64,000 bases of DNA from Xanthomonas arboricola pv. juglandis (GTDB lineage Bacteria; Pseudomonadota; Gammaproteobacteria; Xanthomonadales; Xanthomonadaceae): assembly GCF_001013475.1 (NCBI RefSeq), contig NZ_JZEF01000001.1, positions 869,458 through 933,457 on the forward strand, in the 5' to 3' direction. Below the pieces are notes generated by a model. That model saw nothing but the letters and a program-made list of their open reading frames with translations, was not told where the DNA came from and searched no databases. A program made the position numbers and the translations under genes. Shown in pieces: positions 1 through 8,900 of the stretch (positions are counted from its first letter, which is position 1; every line of letters starts with the position of its first letter).

Positions 1-1
1 C

Positions 2-442
2 ACCACTTACAGCACCAAGTCTGTCGCACTGCTTTACCAGGAGCGATGGGAAATCGAACTGAGTTTGCGCGACATCAAAAGCTCGATGCAGCACAACGCG
101 ACGACCTTACGTAGCAAGAAGATCGACTTGGTGTACCAGGAGGTCTGGGGGTTGCTGCTGGCTTACAACATCATTCGACGTGAAGCCGGTCAGGCAGCGG
201 AGGCGTTTGGCAAAACGCCTTCGGACATCCGATTCAAACCGGTTTGCCAGTACATCGCAGTGCAACTCATCGTGATGGCCGCAGCCAATCCAGCTTCCGC
301 CACAGGAAGACGCTTATCCCAGCTTCGCTCAGGCATCGCGAGCCTGTTCCTCGATCACCGTCCAAGGCCTACCCGGCCAAGGACGGTGAAGATCTCGAAG
401 ACCCGCTATCCGGTAGATCGGAAGGCTGCTCCGCTTAAGTGA
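2..442 (+). mobile_element. IS4-family transposase, C-terminal part (gene runs off the window start)
   Basis: The open frame from base 2 carries the C-terminal catalytic signature of IS4-type DDE transposases: YQERW-IEL-LRDIK near the start matches the Y(2)R(3)E(6)K pattern that holds the catalytic Glu. The rest is a typical helical tail ending at a TGA at 440-442. The N-terminal part and the first two catalytic Asp residues lie outside the window, so completeness cannot be judged. The insertion sequence ends within about 50 bp of the stop codon of the RND pump gene, so this end lies just downstream of the efflux operon. I did not identify the terminal inverted repeat with certainty; the GC-rich stretch at about 445-475 probably contains it. 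Confidence 0.85.
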
Positions 443-492
443 ACAGCATTACCGGCACTGCCGGGGCTTTTCGTTCTGCGCCGTATCCGGGA

Positions 493-3400
493 TCAGCGAT
501 CCGGACGATGCGGGCCAGAGTCGTTCTGCGCGAGCAGGTATTCCTTGGACTGCTCGTCCAGCTTGTCGCCCAGCATGCGGCGCACCACCACGAAGAACAG
601 CGGAATGAAGATCACGCCGAGCACGGTGGCGAACACCATGCCGCCGATCACGCCGGTACCGATGGAGTGACGCGAGTTGGCGCCGGCACCGGTGGAGATG
701 GCCAGCGGCAGCACGCCCAGGATGAAGGCGAACGAGGTCATCAGGATCGGGCGGAAGCGCAGATGTGCCGCTTCCAGCGTCGCCTCGCGCAGCGTCTTGC
801 CTGCCGCACGCTGCTCCACTGCGAACTCCACGATCAGGATCGCGTTCTTGGCCGCCAGGCCGATCACCGTGATCATGCCGATCTTGAAGTACAGATCGTT
901 CGGCAGGCCGCGCAGCATCGAGAAGGTGATCGCACCCAGCACACCGATCGGCACCACCATCAGCACCGCCACCGGAATCGACCAGCTCTCGTAGAGCGCG
1001 GCCAGGCACAGGAACACCACCACCACCGACAACGCCAGCAACAGCGTGGCCGCATTACCGGCAATGATTTCCTGGTACGACATGCCGCTCCAGTCAAAAC
1101 CGAAGCCCGGGGGCAGATCGTTGTTGACGATCTCCTCCATCGCGGTCATCGCCTGGCCGGAGCTGCCGCCCGGGGCCGGGTTGCCGACGATGTTCACCGC
1201 CGAATAGCCGTTGTAGCGGTTCAGTGCCGGCGAGGCGTAGGTCCAGTCGGCCTTGACCACATTGCTCAGCGGAATCATCCCCGGCTGACCATCGGCACCG
1301 GTGGCCGTGGCGCTGGGGCTGAAGAAGCTGCGCAGCGACTCGGGACCGGTACGGAACTGGTCGTCGGCACGGATGTTGACGCGCTTGATGCGGCCTTCGG
1401 AGAAGTAGTCGTTGACGTAGACAGGCGCCAGCATCAGCTGGATCGAGCTGTAGATGTCGCTGACGTCCAGGCCCATCGACTGCGCCTGCACACGGTCCAC
1501 GTGCAGTTGCAGCTGCGGCGCGTCTTCCAGCCCGTTCGGGCGCACGCCCACCATGGTGTCCTGCTTTTCCGCCGCCTTGCCCAGCACGATGTTGCGCGCC
1601 TGGGTCAGGGCTTGCTGGCCTGCGCCAGAGCGGTCCTGCAGCCACATGTCGAAGCCGCCGAACTGGCCCAGGCCCTGCACGGTGGGCAGGTTGACCACGA
1701 AGATCTGCGCGCCCTTGATGCCGTAGAAGGCACCGTTGAGCTGCTGGATCAACTGCTCGGCAGTAACGTCACGCTCTTCCCACGGCTTGAGCCGGATGAA
1801 GCCCATGCCGACGTTTTCGCCCGAGCCCAGGAAGCTGAAGCCGGCGATCTGCAGCATGCCTTCCACGGCCGGCTGCTTCTCCAGCACCGCACGCATCTGC
1901 GCGAAGGCCTCGTTGGTGCGGATCTTGGTCGCGCCCGGCGGCAGCTGCACGATGGCCACCGCAAAGCCCTGGTCCTCTTCCGGCAGGAAGCTGCCCGGCA
2001 TGCGGGTGAACAGGAAGCCGCACAGCACCACCAGCACCACGAACACGATCATCCACGGCGGCGAGCGCTTGAGGGTGTGGCCGACCACGCCGACATAGCG
2101 ATGCGCCAGCTTGTCGTAGTACTTGTCGAAGGTGCGGTAGACCCAGTTCTTCTTGGTCGAATGGGTCGACTTGAGGAACGCGCCGCACAGCGCCGGGGTG
2201 AAGCTCAACGCCAGGAACGCGGAGAACCCCATCGACATGGCGATGGTCAGTGCGAACTGCTTGTAGATCGCGCCCGAAGCGCCCGGTTGCAGCGAGGAGG
2301 GGATGAACACCGCCGCCAGCACCACGGTGATGGCCACCACCGCGCCGGTGATCTGGGTCATCGCCTTCTGCGTGGCCGCCTTCGGCTCCAGGTGTTCCTC
2401 GCTCATGATGCGTTCGACGTTCTCGATCACCACGATCGCGTCGTCGACCACGATGCCGATCGCCAGCACCATCGCAAACAGCGTCAGCTGGTTGATGGTG
2501 AAGCCGATCATGTACATGCCGAAGAACGTGCCCAGCAGCGCGACCGGAATCACCAGCGTGGGGATCACGGTGGCGCGGAAGTTCTGCAGGAACAGCAGCA
2601 TCACCAGGAACACCAGCACGATGGCTTCCACCAGCGTGTGGATCACTTCCTCGATGGAGATGCGCACGAAGGTGGTCGATTCGTACGGCGCAAACCAGGT
2701 CACGCCCTGCGGGAAGGTCGGCTGCAGTTCGTCTAGCTTGGCACCGACCGCCTCGGACACGTTCAGGGCGTTGGCACCCGGCAACAGCTGGATACCGAAG
2801 GCACCGGTGGGCTTGCCGTTGTACTGGGTGTCGAAGCCGTAGTTGCTCGGCCCCACGGTGACCCGTGCGACATCCTTCAACCGCACCGTGGCGCCGTTGT
2901 TGTCGGTGCGCAGGATGATGTTCTCGAACTGGTCCGGCGAGCTGAAGCGGCCCTCGGCCGAGACCGTGGCGGTGAAGCTGATGCCTTCCGGGGTCGGGTC
3001 GGCGCCCACCGAACCGGCCGCGAACTGCACGTTCTGGTTACGCACCGCGGTCAGCACCTGGGTTGCCGACAGGTTGTAGCCCTGCAGCTTCTCCGGGTTC
3101 AGCCAGATGTTCATCGCGTACTCGGCGCCGAACTGGTTGGTGCTGCCCACGCCGGGCACGCGCGAGATCTGCTCGAGCACGCGCGAGCCGACGATGTCGT
3201 TGAGCGCGTCGCGGTTGATCGACGGGTTGTCCGAGCGCAACGCGGCCACCATCAGGAAGCCGGCGTTGGCCTTGGCCACCACCACACCCTGCTGGGTGAC
3301 TTCCGAGGGCAGGCGCGGCGTGGCCAGCGACACCTTGTTCTGCACCTGCACCTGCGCGATATCCGCGTCGGTGCCGGTTTCGAAGGTCAGCGTAATGGTC

Positions 3401-3663
3401 ACGCGGCCGTTGGCGGCCGAGGACGAGTTGAAGTACAGCAGGTGGTCGATACCGGTGAGCTGCTGCTCGATGACCTGGGTCACCGCTTTTTCGGCGGTAT
3501 CGGCGCTGGCGCCGGGGAAGTTGGCGGTAACGGTGACCTGCGGCGGGGCGATCGTCGGGTACGACTCGATACCCAGATTCAGGATCGAGATCACGCCCGC
3601 AAGCGAGATCAGGATCGCCACCACCCAGGCAAAGATCGGGTGTTCGATGAAAAACTTAGGCAT
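493..3663 (-). CDS. RND multidrug efflux pump, HAE1 family (AcrB/MexB/SmeE-like inner-membrane subunit)
   Basis: A 1056-residue protein of normal length for HAE1 pumps. It is the proton-driven inner-membrane trimer of a tripartite exporter that moves hydrophobic drugs from the periplasmic side through an outer-membrane channel. The N-terminus (MPKFFIEHPIFAWVV) is the classic first transmembrane segment. The proton-relay aspartates fall at D407-D408 within GIVVDDAIVV, the same numbering as AcrB, and the relay lysine sits in LAAKNAILIVEF. It starts 12 bp after the membrane-fusion gene and is the last gene of a tetR-MFP-RND operon. No outer-membrane factor follows: an insertion sequence end lies directly behind the stop. 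The channel may be encoded elsewhere or have been separated by the insertion. Substrates cannot be predicted from sequence. Confidence 0.95.
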   Translation of the reverse strand: MPKFFIEHPIFAWVVAILISLAGVISILNLGIESYPTIAPPQVTVTANFPGASADTAEKAVTQVIEQQLTGIDHLLYFNSSSAANGRVTITLTFETGTDADIAQVQVQNKVSLATPRLPSEVTQQGVVVAKANAGFLMVAALRSDNPSINRDALNDIVGSRVLEQISRVPGVGSTNQFGAEYAMNIWLNPEKLQGYNLSATQVLTAVRNQNVQFAAGSVGADPTPEGISFTATVSAEGRFSSPDQFENIILRTDNNGATVRLKDVARVTVGPSNYGFDTQYNGKPTGAFGIQLLPGANALNVSEAVGAKLDELQPTFPQGVTWFAPYESTTFVRISIEEVIHTLVEAIVLVFLVMLLFLQNFRATVIPTLVIPVALLGTFFGMYMIGFTINQLTLFAMVLAIGIVVDDAIVVIENVERIMSEEHLEPKAATQKAMTQITGAVVAITVVLAAVFIPSSLQPGASGAIYKQFALTIAMSMGFSAFLALSFTPALCGAFLKSTHSTKKNWVYRTFDKYYDKLAHRYVGVVGHTLKRSPPWMIVFVVLVVLCGFLFTRMPGSFLPEEDQGFAVAIVQLPPGATKIRTNEAFAQMRAVLEKQPAVEGMLQIAGFSFLGSGENVGMGFIRLKPWEERDVTAEQLIQQLNGAFYGIKGAQIFVVNLPTVQGLGQFGGFDMWLQDRSGAGQQALTQARNIVLGKAAEKQDTMVGVRPNGLEDAPQLQLHVDRVQAQSMGLDVSDIYSSIQLMLAPVYVNDYFSEGRIKRVNIRADDQFRTGPESLRSFFSPSATATGADGQPGMIPLSNVVKADWTYASPALNRYNGYSAVNIVGNPAPGGSSGQAMTAMEEIVNNDLPPGFGFDWSGMSYQEIIAGNAATLLLALSVVVVFLCLAALYESWSIPVAVLMVVPIGVLGAITFSMLRGLPNDLYFKIGMITVIGLAAKNAILIVEFAVEQRAAGKTLREATLEAAHLRFRPILMTSFAFILGVLPLAISTGAGANSRHSIGTGVIGGMVFATVLGVIFIPLFFVVVRRMLGDKLDEQSKEYLLAQNDSGPHRPDR

Positions 3664-3675
3664 GTCCGGGTTCCG

Positions 3676-4983
3676 TTACTGCTGCTTGGACTGGGAGTCG
3701 GCCGGCTGCGCCGCAGCGTCCGGCTTGGACTGTTCCTGCGCGGCCGGTGCCGCTGCATCGGCCTTGTCGGCTGCCGGTGCGGCCTGTGCGCCGCCACCCT
3801 GGGCGGCGGCGGGAGCCGCGCCCGGTGCACCCGGCTGCCCACCCTGCGCCGGCTTGTTCGGATCCCACGGCACGCCCTTGGCCGGCTGGCCTTCCTTCGC
3901 CTTCTGCACGCCATCGACGATCACCTGGTCGCCCGGGGTCATGCCCGCGGTGACGATCCACTGGCCCTTCTGCTGGCCATCGACGGTGAGATTCTTGCGC
4001 GCCACCTTGCCGTCCTTGCCCAGCACCAGCGCATAGGCGCCGGTGGCATCGCGCTGCACGGCCTGCTGCGGCAGCAGGTAGGCATTGTTGCGCTGGCCCA
4101 GGCTGGCCTTGAAGGTCACGAACGCGCCCGGCAGCAGCGCCAGCTCCGGATTGGGCAGGGTCGCGCGCAGCGACACCGCACCGGTGCTCGGGTCCACCGT
4201 CACCGCCGACACATCCAGCGTACCCGGGTGCGGGTACTGCGTGCCGTTGCCCAGTTCCACGTTGATGGTGGACTTGCCGTCGCCGCTGAGCTGCACGTTG
4301 CCGCTGCTCTGGGCCTGGCGCAGGGCGGCGAGCTCTTCGCTGCTCATCGCAAAGTTCACGTACAGCGGGTCGATCTGGTCGACCGTGGTCAACAGGGTCG
4401 CCTCACCCGAGCCCACCAGCGCACCCTCGGTCACGCGCTGGATGCCGGCGCGGCCGGTGATCGGCGAGGTGACGCTGGCAAAGCCGAGCTGGATGCGGGC
4501 GGACTGGACCTGGCCGCGTGCCTGCTGCACGTTGGCGCTGGAGGAGCGCTCGGTGGCTTCGGCATTGTCGATGTCGGCACGCGACACGTACTGCTGCGGG
4601 GCCAGGCTGCGCGCGCGCTTGGCGGCGACCTGGGCATTGGCGTAGGTCGCCTCGGCGGCGGCCAGCTGGCCTTGCGCCTGCAGCAGCGTGGCCTTCAGCG
4701 GCGCCGGGTCGATCTCGAACAGCGGCTGGCCTTCCTTGACGTCGGTGCCTTCGGTGTACAGGCGCTTGAGCAGCACGCCGTCCACGCGCGCGCGCACGTC
4801 GGCCGAGCGGAACGCCGACAGCCGGCCGACCAGGTCGCGTTCCAGCGGCAGGGTCTGCGGCTTCATTTCCAGCACCGACACTTCCGGCGGCGGCGGCGCC
4901 TGCTGTTGTTCGGGCTTGCTGCAGGCAGCCAGCGCCAGGGTGATGGCACAGGCCAGGCCGAATGTGCGGAGCGGGGCGATCAT
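3676..4983 (-). CDS. RND efflux periplasmic adaptor (membrane-fusion lipoprotein, AcrA/MexA/SmeD-like)
   Basis: A 435-residue periplasmic adaptor that links the RND pump to an outer-membrane channel. The start at 4983 gives a lipoprotein signal peptide ending in the lipobox LAAC, with GGAG nine bases upstream; the frame stays open further upstream but without a signal. After the lipobox come a biotinyl-lipoyl half (around VGRLSAFRSADVRARVDGVLL), an alpha-helical hairpin rich in Ala and Gln, the second lipoyl half and a beta-barrel. The last 60 or so residues are an unusual tail rich in Ala, Pro, Gly and Gln that adaptors normally lack and that is probably disordered. It lies 14 bp after the tetR stop and 12 bp before the pump gene, so one transcript is likely. 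Confidence 0.93.
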   Translation of the reverse strand: MIAPLRTFGLACAITLALAACSKPEQQQAPPPPEVSVLEMKPQTLPLERDLVGRLSAFRSADVRARVDGVLLKRLYTEGTDVKEGQPLFEIDPAPLKATLLQAQGQLAAAEATYANAQVAAKRARSLAPQQYVSRADIDNAEATERSSSANVQQARGQVQSARIQLGFASVTSPITGRAGIQRVTEGALVGSGEATLLTTVDQIDPLYVNFAMSSEELAALRQAQSSGNVQLSGDGKSTINVELGNGTQYPHPGTLDVSAVTVDPSTGAVSLRATLPNPELALLPGAFVTFKASLGQRNNAYLLPQQAVQRDATGAYALVLGKDGKVARKNLTVDGQQKGQWIVTAGMTPGDQVIVDGVQKAKEGQPAKGVPWDPNKPAQGGQPGAPGAAPAAAQGGGAQAAPAADKADAAAPAAQEQSKPDAAAQPADSQSKQQ

Positions 4984-4997
4984 CAGGAGGAACTCCG

Positions 4998-5657
4998 TTA
5001 GGGTCTTGAAGTGAGAAAGGAAAGCGGGGACAGCGAAGGCGTGGCAGCGACCGCGGCAAATGCGCGCAGGAAGGTGTCGACAGCGAATTGCGCCCACTGC
5101 TGCCTGGCGGGAAGGCCGGCGCGGTGGGGAACCTGAAAGCGTTGCCGGTCGAAATCCAGACCGACGATCATGCTCAACAGCAGTTCGGCCATACAGTGCG
5201 GATCGTCATGGCGCAGCTGGCCGGCCTGCATCGCCTGCTCGAAGCGCTGCGCCAGGCGCTGCTGCATGCCGACGACCCCGTCCTGGAAGATCTGTTGCGA
5301 CTGATCGGGGAACCGGTGCGATTCGGCTTCCACCAACCGGCAGGTCTGTAACACATCCGGGCGGTTCAGGCGGTCAAGGTGGGCCAGCGCGAAGGCCAGC
5401 AGATCCTCGCGCAACTCGCCCGAGGCGGTGCCCAGCGGCACCGTGGCCAGGTGCACATGGTCCTGGAGGACATCGCGCAGCAGGTTTTCTTTACAGCCGT
5501 AATAACTGTAGAGCGTCTGCTTGGAGCAGCCGGCGCGCTCGGCCACCGCGTCCATGCTCAGCCGCATGCCGCGCTCGGCAAGTAGCGTATGCACAGCCGC
5601 ATGGATGCGGCGATCGCAGTCCGAGCGCCGGGCAGCACGGTGGGAACGGGGGGTCAT
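4998..5657 (-). CDS. TetR/AcrR-family repressor of the RND efflux operon
   Basis: A 219-residue regulator with an N-terminal TetR helix-turn-helix at about residues 33-55 (MDAVAERAGCSKQTLYSYYG), followed by a helical ligand-binding and dimerisation domain. It is the first gene of the operon it presumably controls: same strand as the adaptor and pump, only 14 bp between its stop and the adaptor start. This differs from the divergent layout of smeT-smeDEF or acrR-acrAB. A 20-bp imperfect inverted repeat overlaps its own -10 region, which would make the operon autoregulated. The role is inferred from position and family; the inducer is unknown. Confidence 0.88.
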   Translation of the reverse strand: MTPRSHRAARRSDCDRRIHAAVHTLLAERGMRLSMDAVAERAGCSKQTLYSYYGCKENLLRDVLQDHVHLATVPLGTASGELREDLLAFALAHLDRLNRPDVLQTCRLVEAESHRFPDQSQQIFQDGVVGMQQRLAQRFEQAMQAGQLRHDDPHCMAELLLSMIVGLDFDRQRFQVPHRAGLPARQQWAQFAVDTFLRAFAAVAATPSLSPLSFLTSRP

Positions 5658-5665
5658 GGCGGTAG

Positions 5666-5685
5666 ACTATACCGTCCAGTTTAGT
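5666..5685 (-). promoter_or_regulatory. Candidate TetR operator overlapping the tetR-RND operon promoter
   Basis: The plus strand reads ACTATACCGTCCAGTTTAGT, an imperfect inverted repeat in which 7 of 10 symmetric pairs match, with perfect ACTA/TAGT ends. Read on the minus strand, the TATAGT at 5671-5666 is a good -10 hexamer and lies only 8 bp from the tetR start at 5657, so the transcript would have a very short leader. No good -35 is visible (TATTTA at about 17 bp spacing). Size, symmetry and position suit a TetR-dimer site. This is inference from pattern only. Confidence 0.55.
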
Positions 5686-5908
5686 TTTTAAATAGGCTTG
5701 ACGGTCGCAGTTCTGTCTGCGCAACGCCTTGTGGCCCAAGCGCCCGGCCGGACTTTGCCGGTTGTGGCGGTCTGGCGGGTGGCCATGCAGGCGCCAATCC
5801 GGCGCCGCTGCAGGAATTACAGTCGGGTAGTGCTTTTGCGCCGCGCCGGGGGTGGGCGTCCGACCAGGATTTTGCGCTATGCAGCAAGGCGTCTTCATCC
5901 GGCGCCGG

Positions 5909-5914
5909 TACAAT
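5909..5914 (+). promoter_or_regulatory. Possible -10 element upstream of the NAD-glutamate dehydrogenase gene
   Basis: TACAAT lies 33 bp before the ATG at 5947 and is close to the sigma-70 consensus. No convincing -35 hexamer is found at 16-18 bp upstream, so this is a weak call. The rest of 5686-5946 shows no other recognisable element. Confidence 0.3.
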
Positions 5915-5946
5915 TCAGGTTTTCCACCGAGCATCCCAGCGCTCTC

Positions 5947-8900
5947 ATGACAGCCAAGAAAGCTGCTTCGAAATCGTCCACGACGTCGGTCAAACCGGTC
6001 GCCGACCATGCCGTCCCCGTGCTTGCCACCGCGCCGCAGGCGGTCACCCTGGAGCCGGTGTTTGCCGCGTTGCGCAAGCGCTACCCGGCCGCCCGCCAGT
6101 CCGAGGTGCAGCTGTTCGCAGCCGACTTCTACCGGCGCATGGAGGAGGACGAGTTCCCCAACCACCCGCCCGAGCAGTGGGCGGCCCTGGCGGCGGACAT
6201 GCTGGAATTTGCGCGCACGCGCAAGGCCGGCACGGTCAACGTGAGGGTGTTCAACCCGACCCTGAAGAGCCAGGGCTACGAGTCGCCGCACACGCTGCTG
6301 CAGATCGTCAACGACGACATGCCGTTCCTGGTGGACTCGGTGAGCATGACGCTGTCGGACCTGGGCATCGGCGTGCACGTGCTCGGCCACCCGGTGCTGC
6401 GCATCGCGCGCGACAAGGCCGGCAAGCTGAGCGCGGTGGGCGAGGGCAAGAGCGAGTCGCTGATGGTGCTGGAGATCGACCGCCAGCCCGCCGAGGACAT
6501 GCCCAAGGTGGAAGCGGCGGTGCGCAAGGTGCTGGGCGAGGTGCGCGCGATCGTGCACGACTGGGCGTCGATGCGCGAAAAGATGGTGATGCTGGCCGAC
6601 GACCTGGCCACCCGCCGCCTGCCGATGGACGACATCAGTCGCCACGAGGCGCAGGAGTTCCTGCGTTGGGCGGCGGCCGATCACTTCACCTTCTTCGGCT
6701 ATCGCGAGTACCGCGTGGAGAAGCAGGACGGCCAGGACGTGCTGGCGCCGGTGGAAGAAACCGGCCTGGGCCTGATGCGCGGCCGCGACACCTCGCCGGC
6801 GCGCCCGGTGACCACGCTGGCGGCGCATGGCCTGAACACCTCGGCCAAGCTCAAGGACGCGTTGATCCTGACCAAGACCAATGCGCGCTCGCGCGTGCAT
6901 CGGGTCGGCTACATGGATTACATCGGCATCCTGGAATTCGATGCCAAGGGCCGCATCGTCGGCGAGCAGCGTTTCCTGGGCCTGTTCACCTCCAGCGCCT
7001 ACAACCGCCGCCCGTGGGAAATCCCGCTGGTGCGCCAGCGCCACGAATACGTGATGAGCAAGTCCGGGCTGACCCCGAGCAGCCACAGCGGCAAGGCGTT
7101 GCGGCACATTCTCGAGACGCTGCCGCGCGAGGAGCTGTTCCAGTCCAACGAGGAAGAGCTGTATCGCACCGCGATCGGCATCCTCGGCCTGCAGGAGCGC
7201 GTGCGCAGCCGCATGTTCCTGCGCCGCGACAAGTACAGCCGCTTCATCTCCGCGCTGGTGTACATCCCGCGCGAACGCTTCAACACCGATGTGCGGCTGC
7301 GCATCGAAGCCTTGCTCAAGGATGCGCTGCACGGCGAATACATCGATTCCAGCGTGGTGCTGGGCGAGTCGCCGCTGGCGCAGCTGCACCTGATCGTGCG
7401 GCCCAAGAGTGGCGAGGCGCTGGAATTCAACACCACCGAACTCGAGTCGCGGCTGGCGCATCTGCTGCGCAACTGGCGCGATGCCCTGCGCGAGGCGCTG
7501 GTGGCGCGGCATGGCGAGGTCAATGGCCTGCGCATGGCTGCCAACTTCGGGCGTGCGCTGCCGGCCGGCTATATCGAGGACTCGTCGATCGAATCGGCGG
7601 TGTCCGACGTCGAGCATCTGGCCGCACTGGACGGCCCGGATGATCTGCATCTAAGCCTGCAGGAGATCCGTCGCGACGACGGCGTGCGGCTGGACGCCGG
7701 CGAGGGCCTGCGCCTGAAGCTGTATCGCCAGCTCGACGACATCCCGTTGTCCGATGCGATGCCGATGATGGAGAACATGGGCCTGCGGGTGATCTCCGAG
7801 CGGCCGTACCGGCTGCAGGTCGGCGAGACGCCGGTCTACATCCAGGATTTCGAGGTCGAGTCGACCTCCGGCAAGATCAACGCAGCCAATGCCGACGCCG
7901 GTTTCGGCGAAGCCTTCGAGCGGATTTGGAGCGGCGATGCTGAAAACGACGGCTTCAACCGCCTGATCCTGGCCGCCGGCCTGCACTGGCGCCAGGTCGC
8001 GCTGCTGCGCGGCTACTGCAAGTATCTGCTGCAGACCGCGGTGCCGTTCTCGCAGGCGTATGTCGAGGCGACGTTCACCCGTTACCCGCTGCTGGCGCGC
8101 CTGCTGGTGGAACTGTTCGAAGCGCGCTTCGATCCGGCCACCGGCAGCGAGACCAAGGCGCAGATCTTCGCCGGGCAGGAACGCCTGCGCGAAGAACTGT
8201 CGGTGCTGGCCGGTGACGACGAGGCCACGCTCAAGGCGCTGGAGCCGGTACTGCAGGCGCGCGGCAGCGACCGCGATGCGCAGCAGGAAGCCACCCGCGC
8301 CACGCTGCTGAAGCTGATGGATCGCGTCTCCAGCCTGGACGAGGACCGCATCCTGCGCAGCTTCATCGGCGTGATCGACGCCACGCTGCGCACCAACTAT
8401 TACCAGACCGACAAGAGCGGCAAGCACGGCCACTGCATCAGCTTCAAGCTGGATTCTTCGATCGTGCCGGACCTGCCTAAGCCGCGTCCGTACCGCGAGA
8501 TCTTCGTCTACAGCCCGCGGGTGGAAGGCGTGCACCTGCGCTTTGGCGCAGTGGCGCGCGGCGGCCTGCGCTGGTCGGACCGGCGCGAGGATTTCCGCAC
8601 CGAGGTGCTGGGCCTGGTCAAGGCGCAGATGGTCAAGAACACCGTCATCGTGCCGGTCGGGGCCAAGGGCGGTTTCTATGTCAAGCGCTCGCCGGTCGGC
8701 GGCGACCGCGATGCGATCCAGGCTGAAGGCATTGCCTGCTACAAGCTGTTCATCCAGAGCCTGCTCGACATCACCGACAACATCGTCGGCGGCAAGATCG
8801 TGCCGCCGCCGCAGGTGGTGCGTCACGACCAGGATGATCCGTACCTGGTGGTCGCGGCCGACAAGGGCACCGCCACGTTCTCCGACATTGCCAACGGGCT

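Noticed and set aside
439..2736. 765-residue plus-strand open frame opposite the RND pump
   Set aside because: Extremely rich in His, Arg, Gln and Asp, the usual antisense shadow of a GC-rich gene; the RND frame on the other strand is a clear family match.
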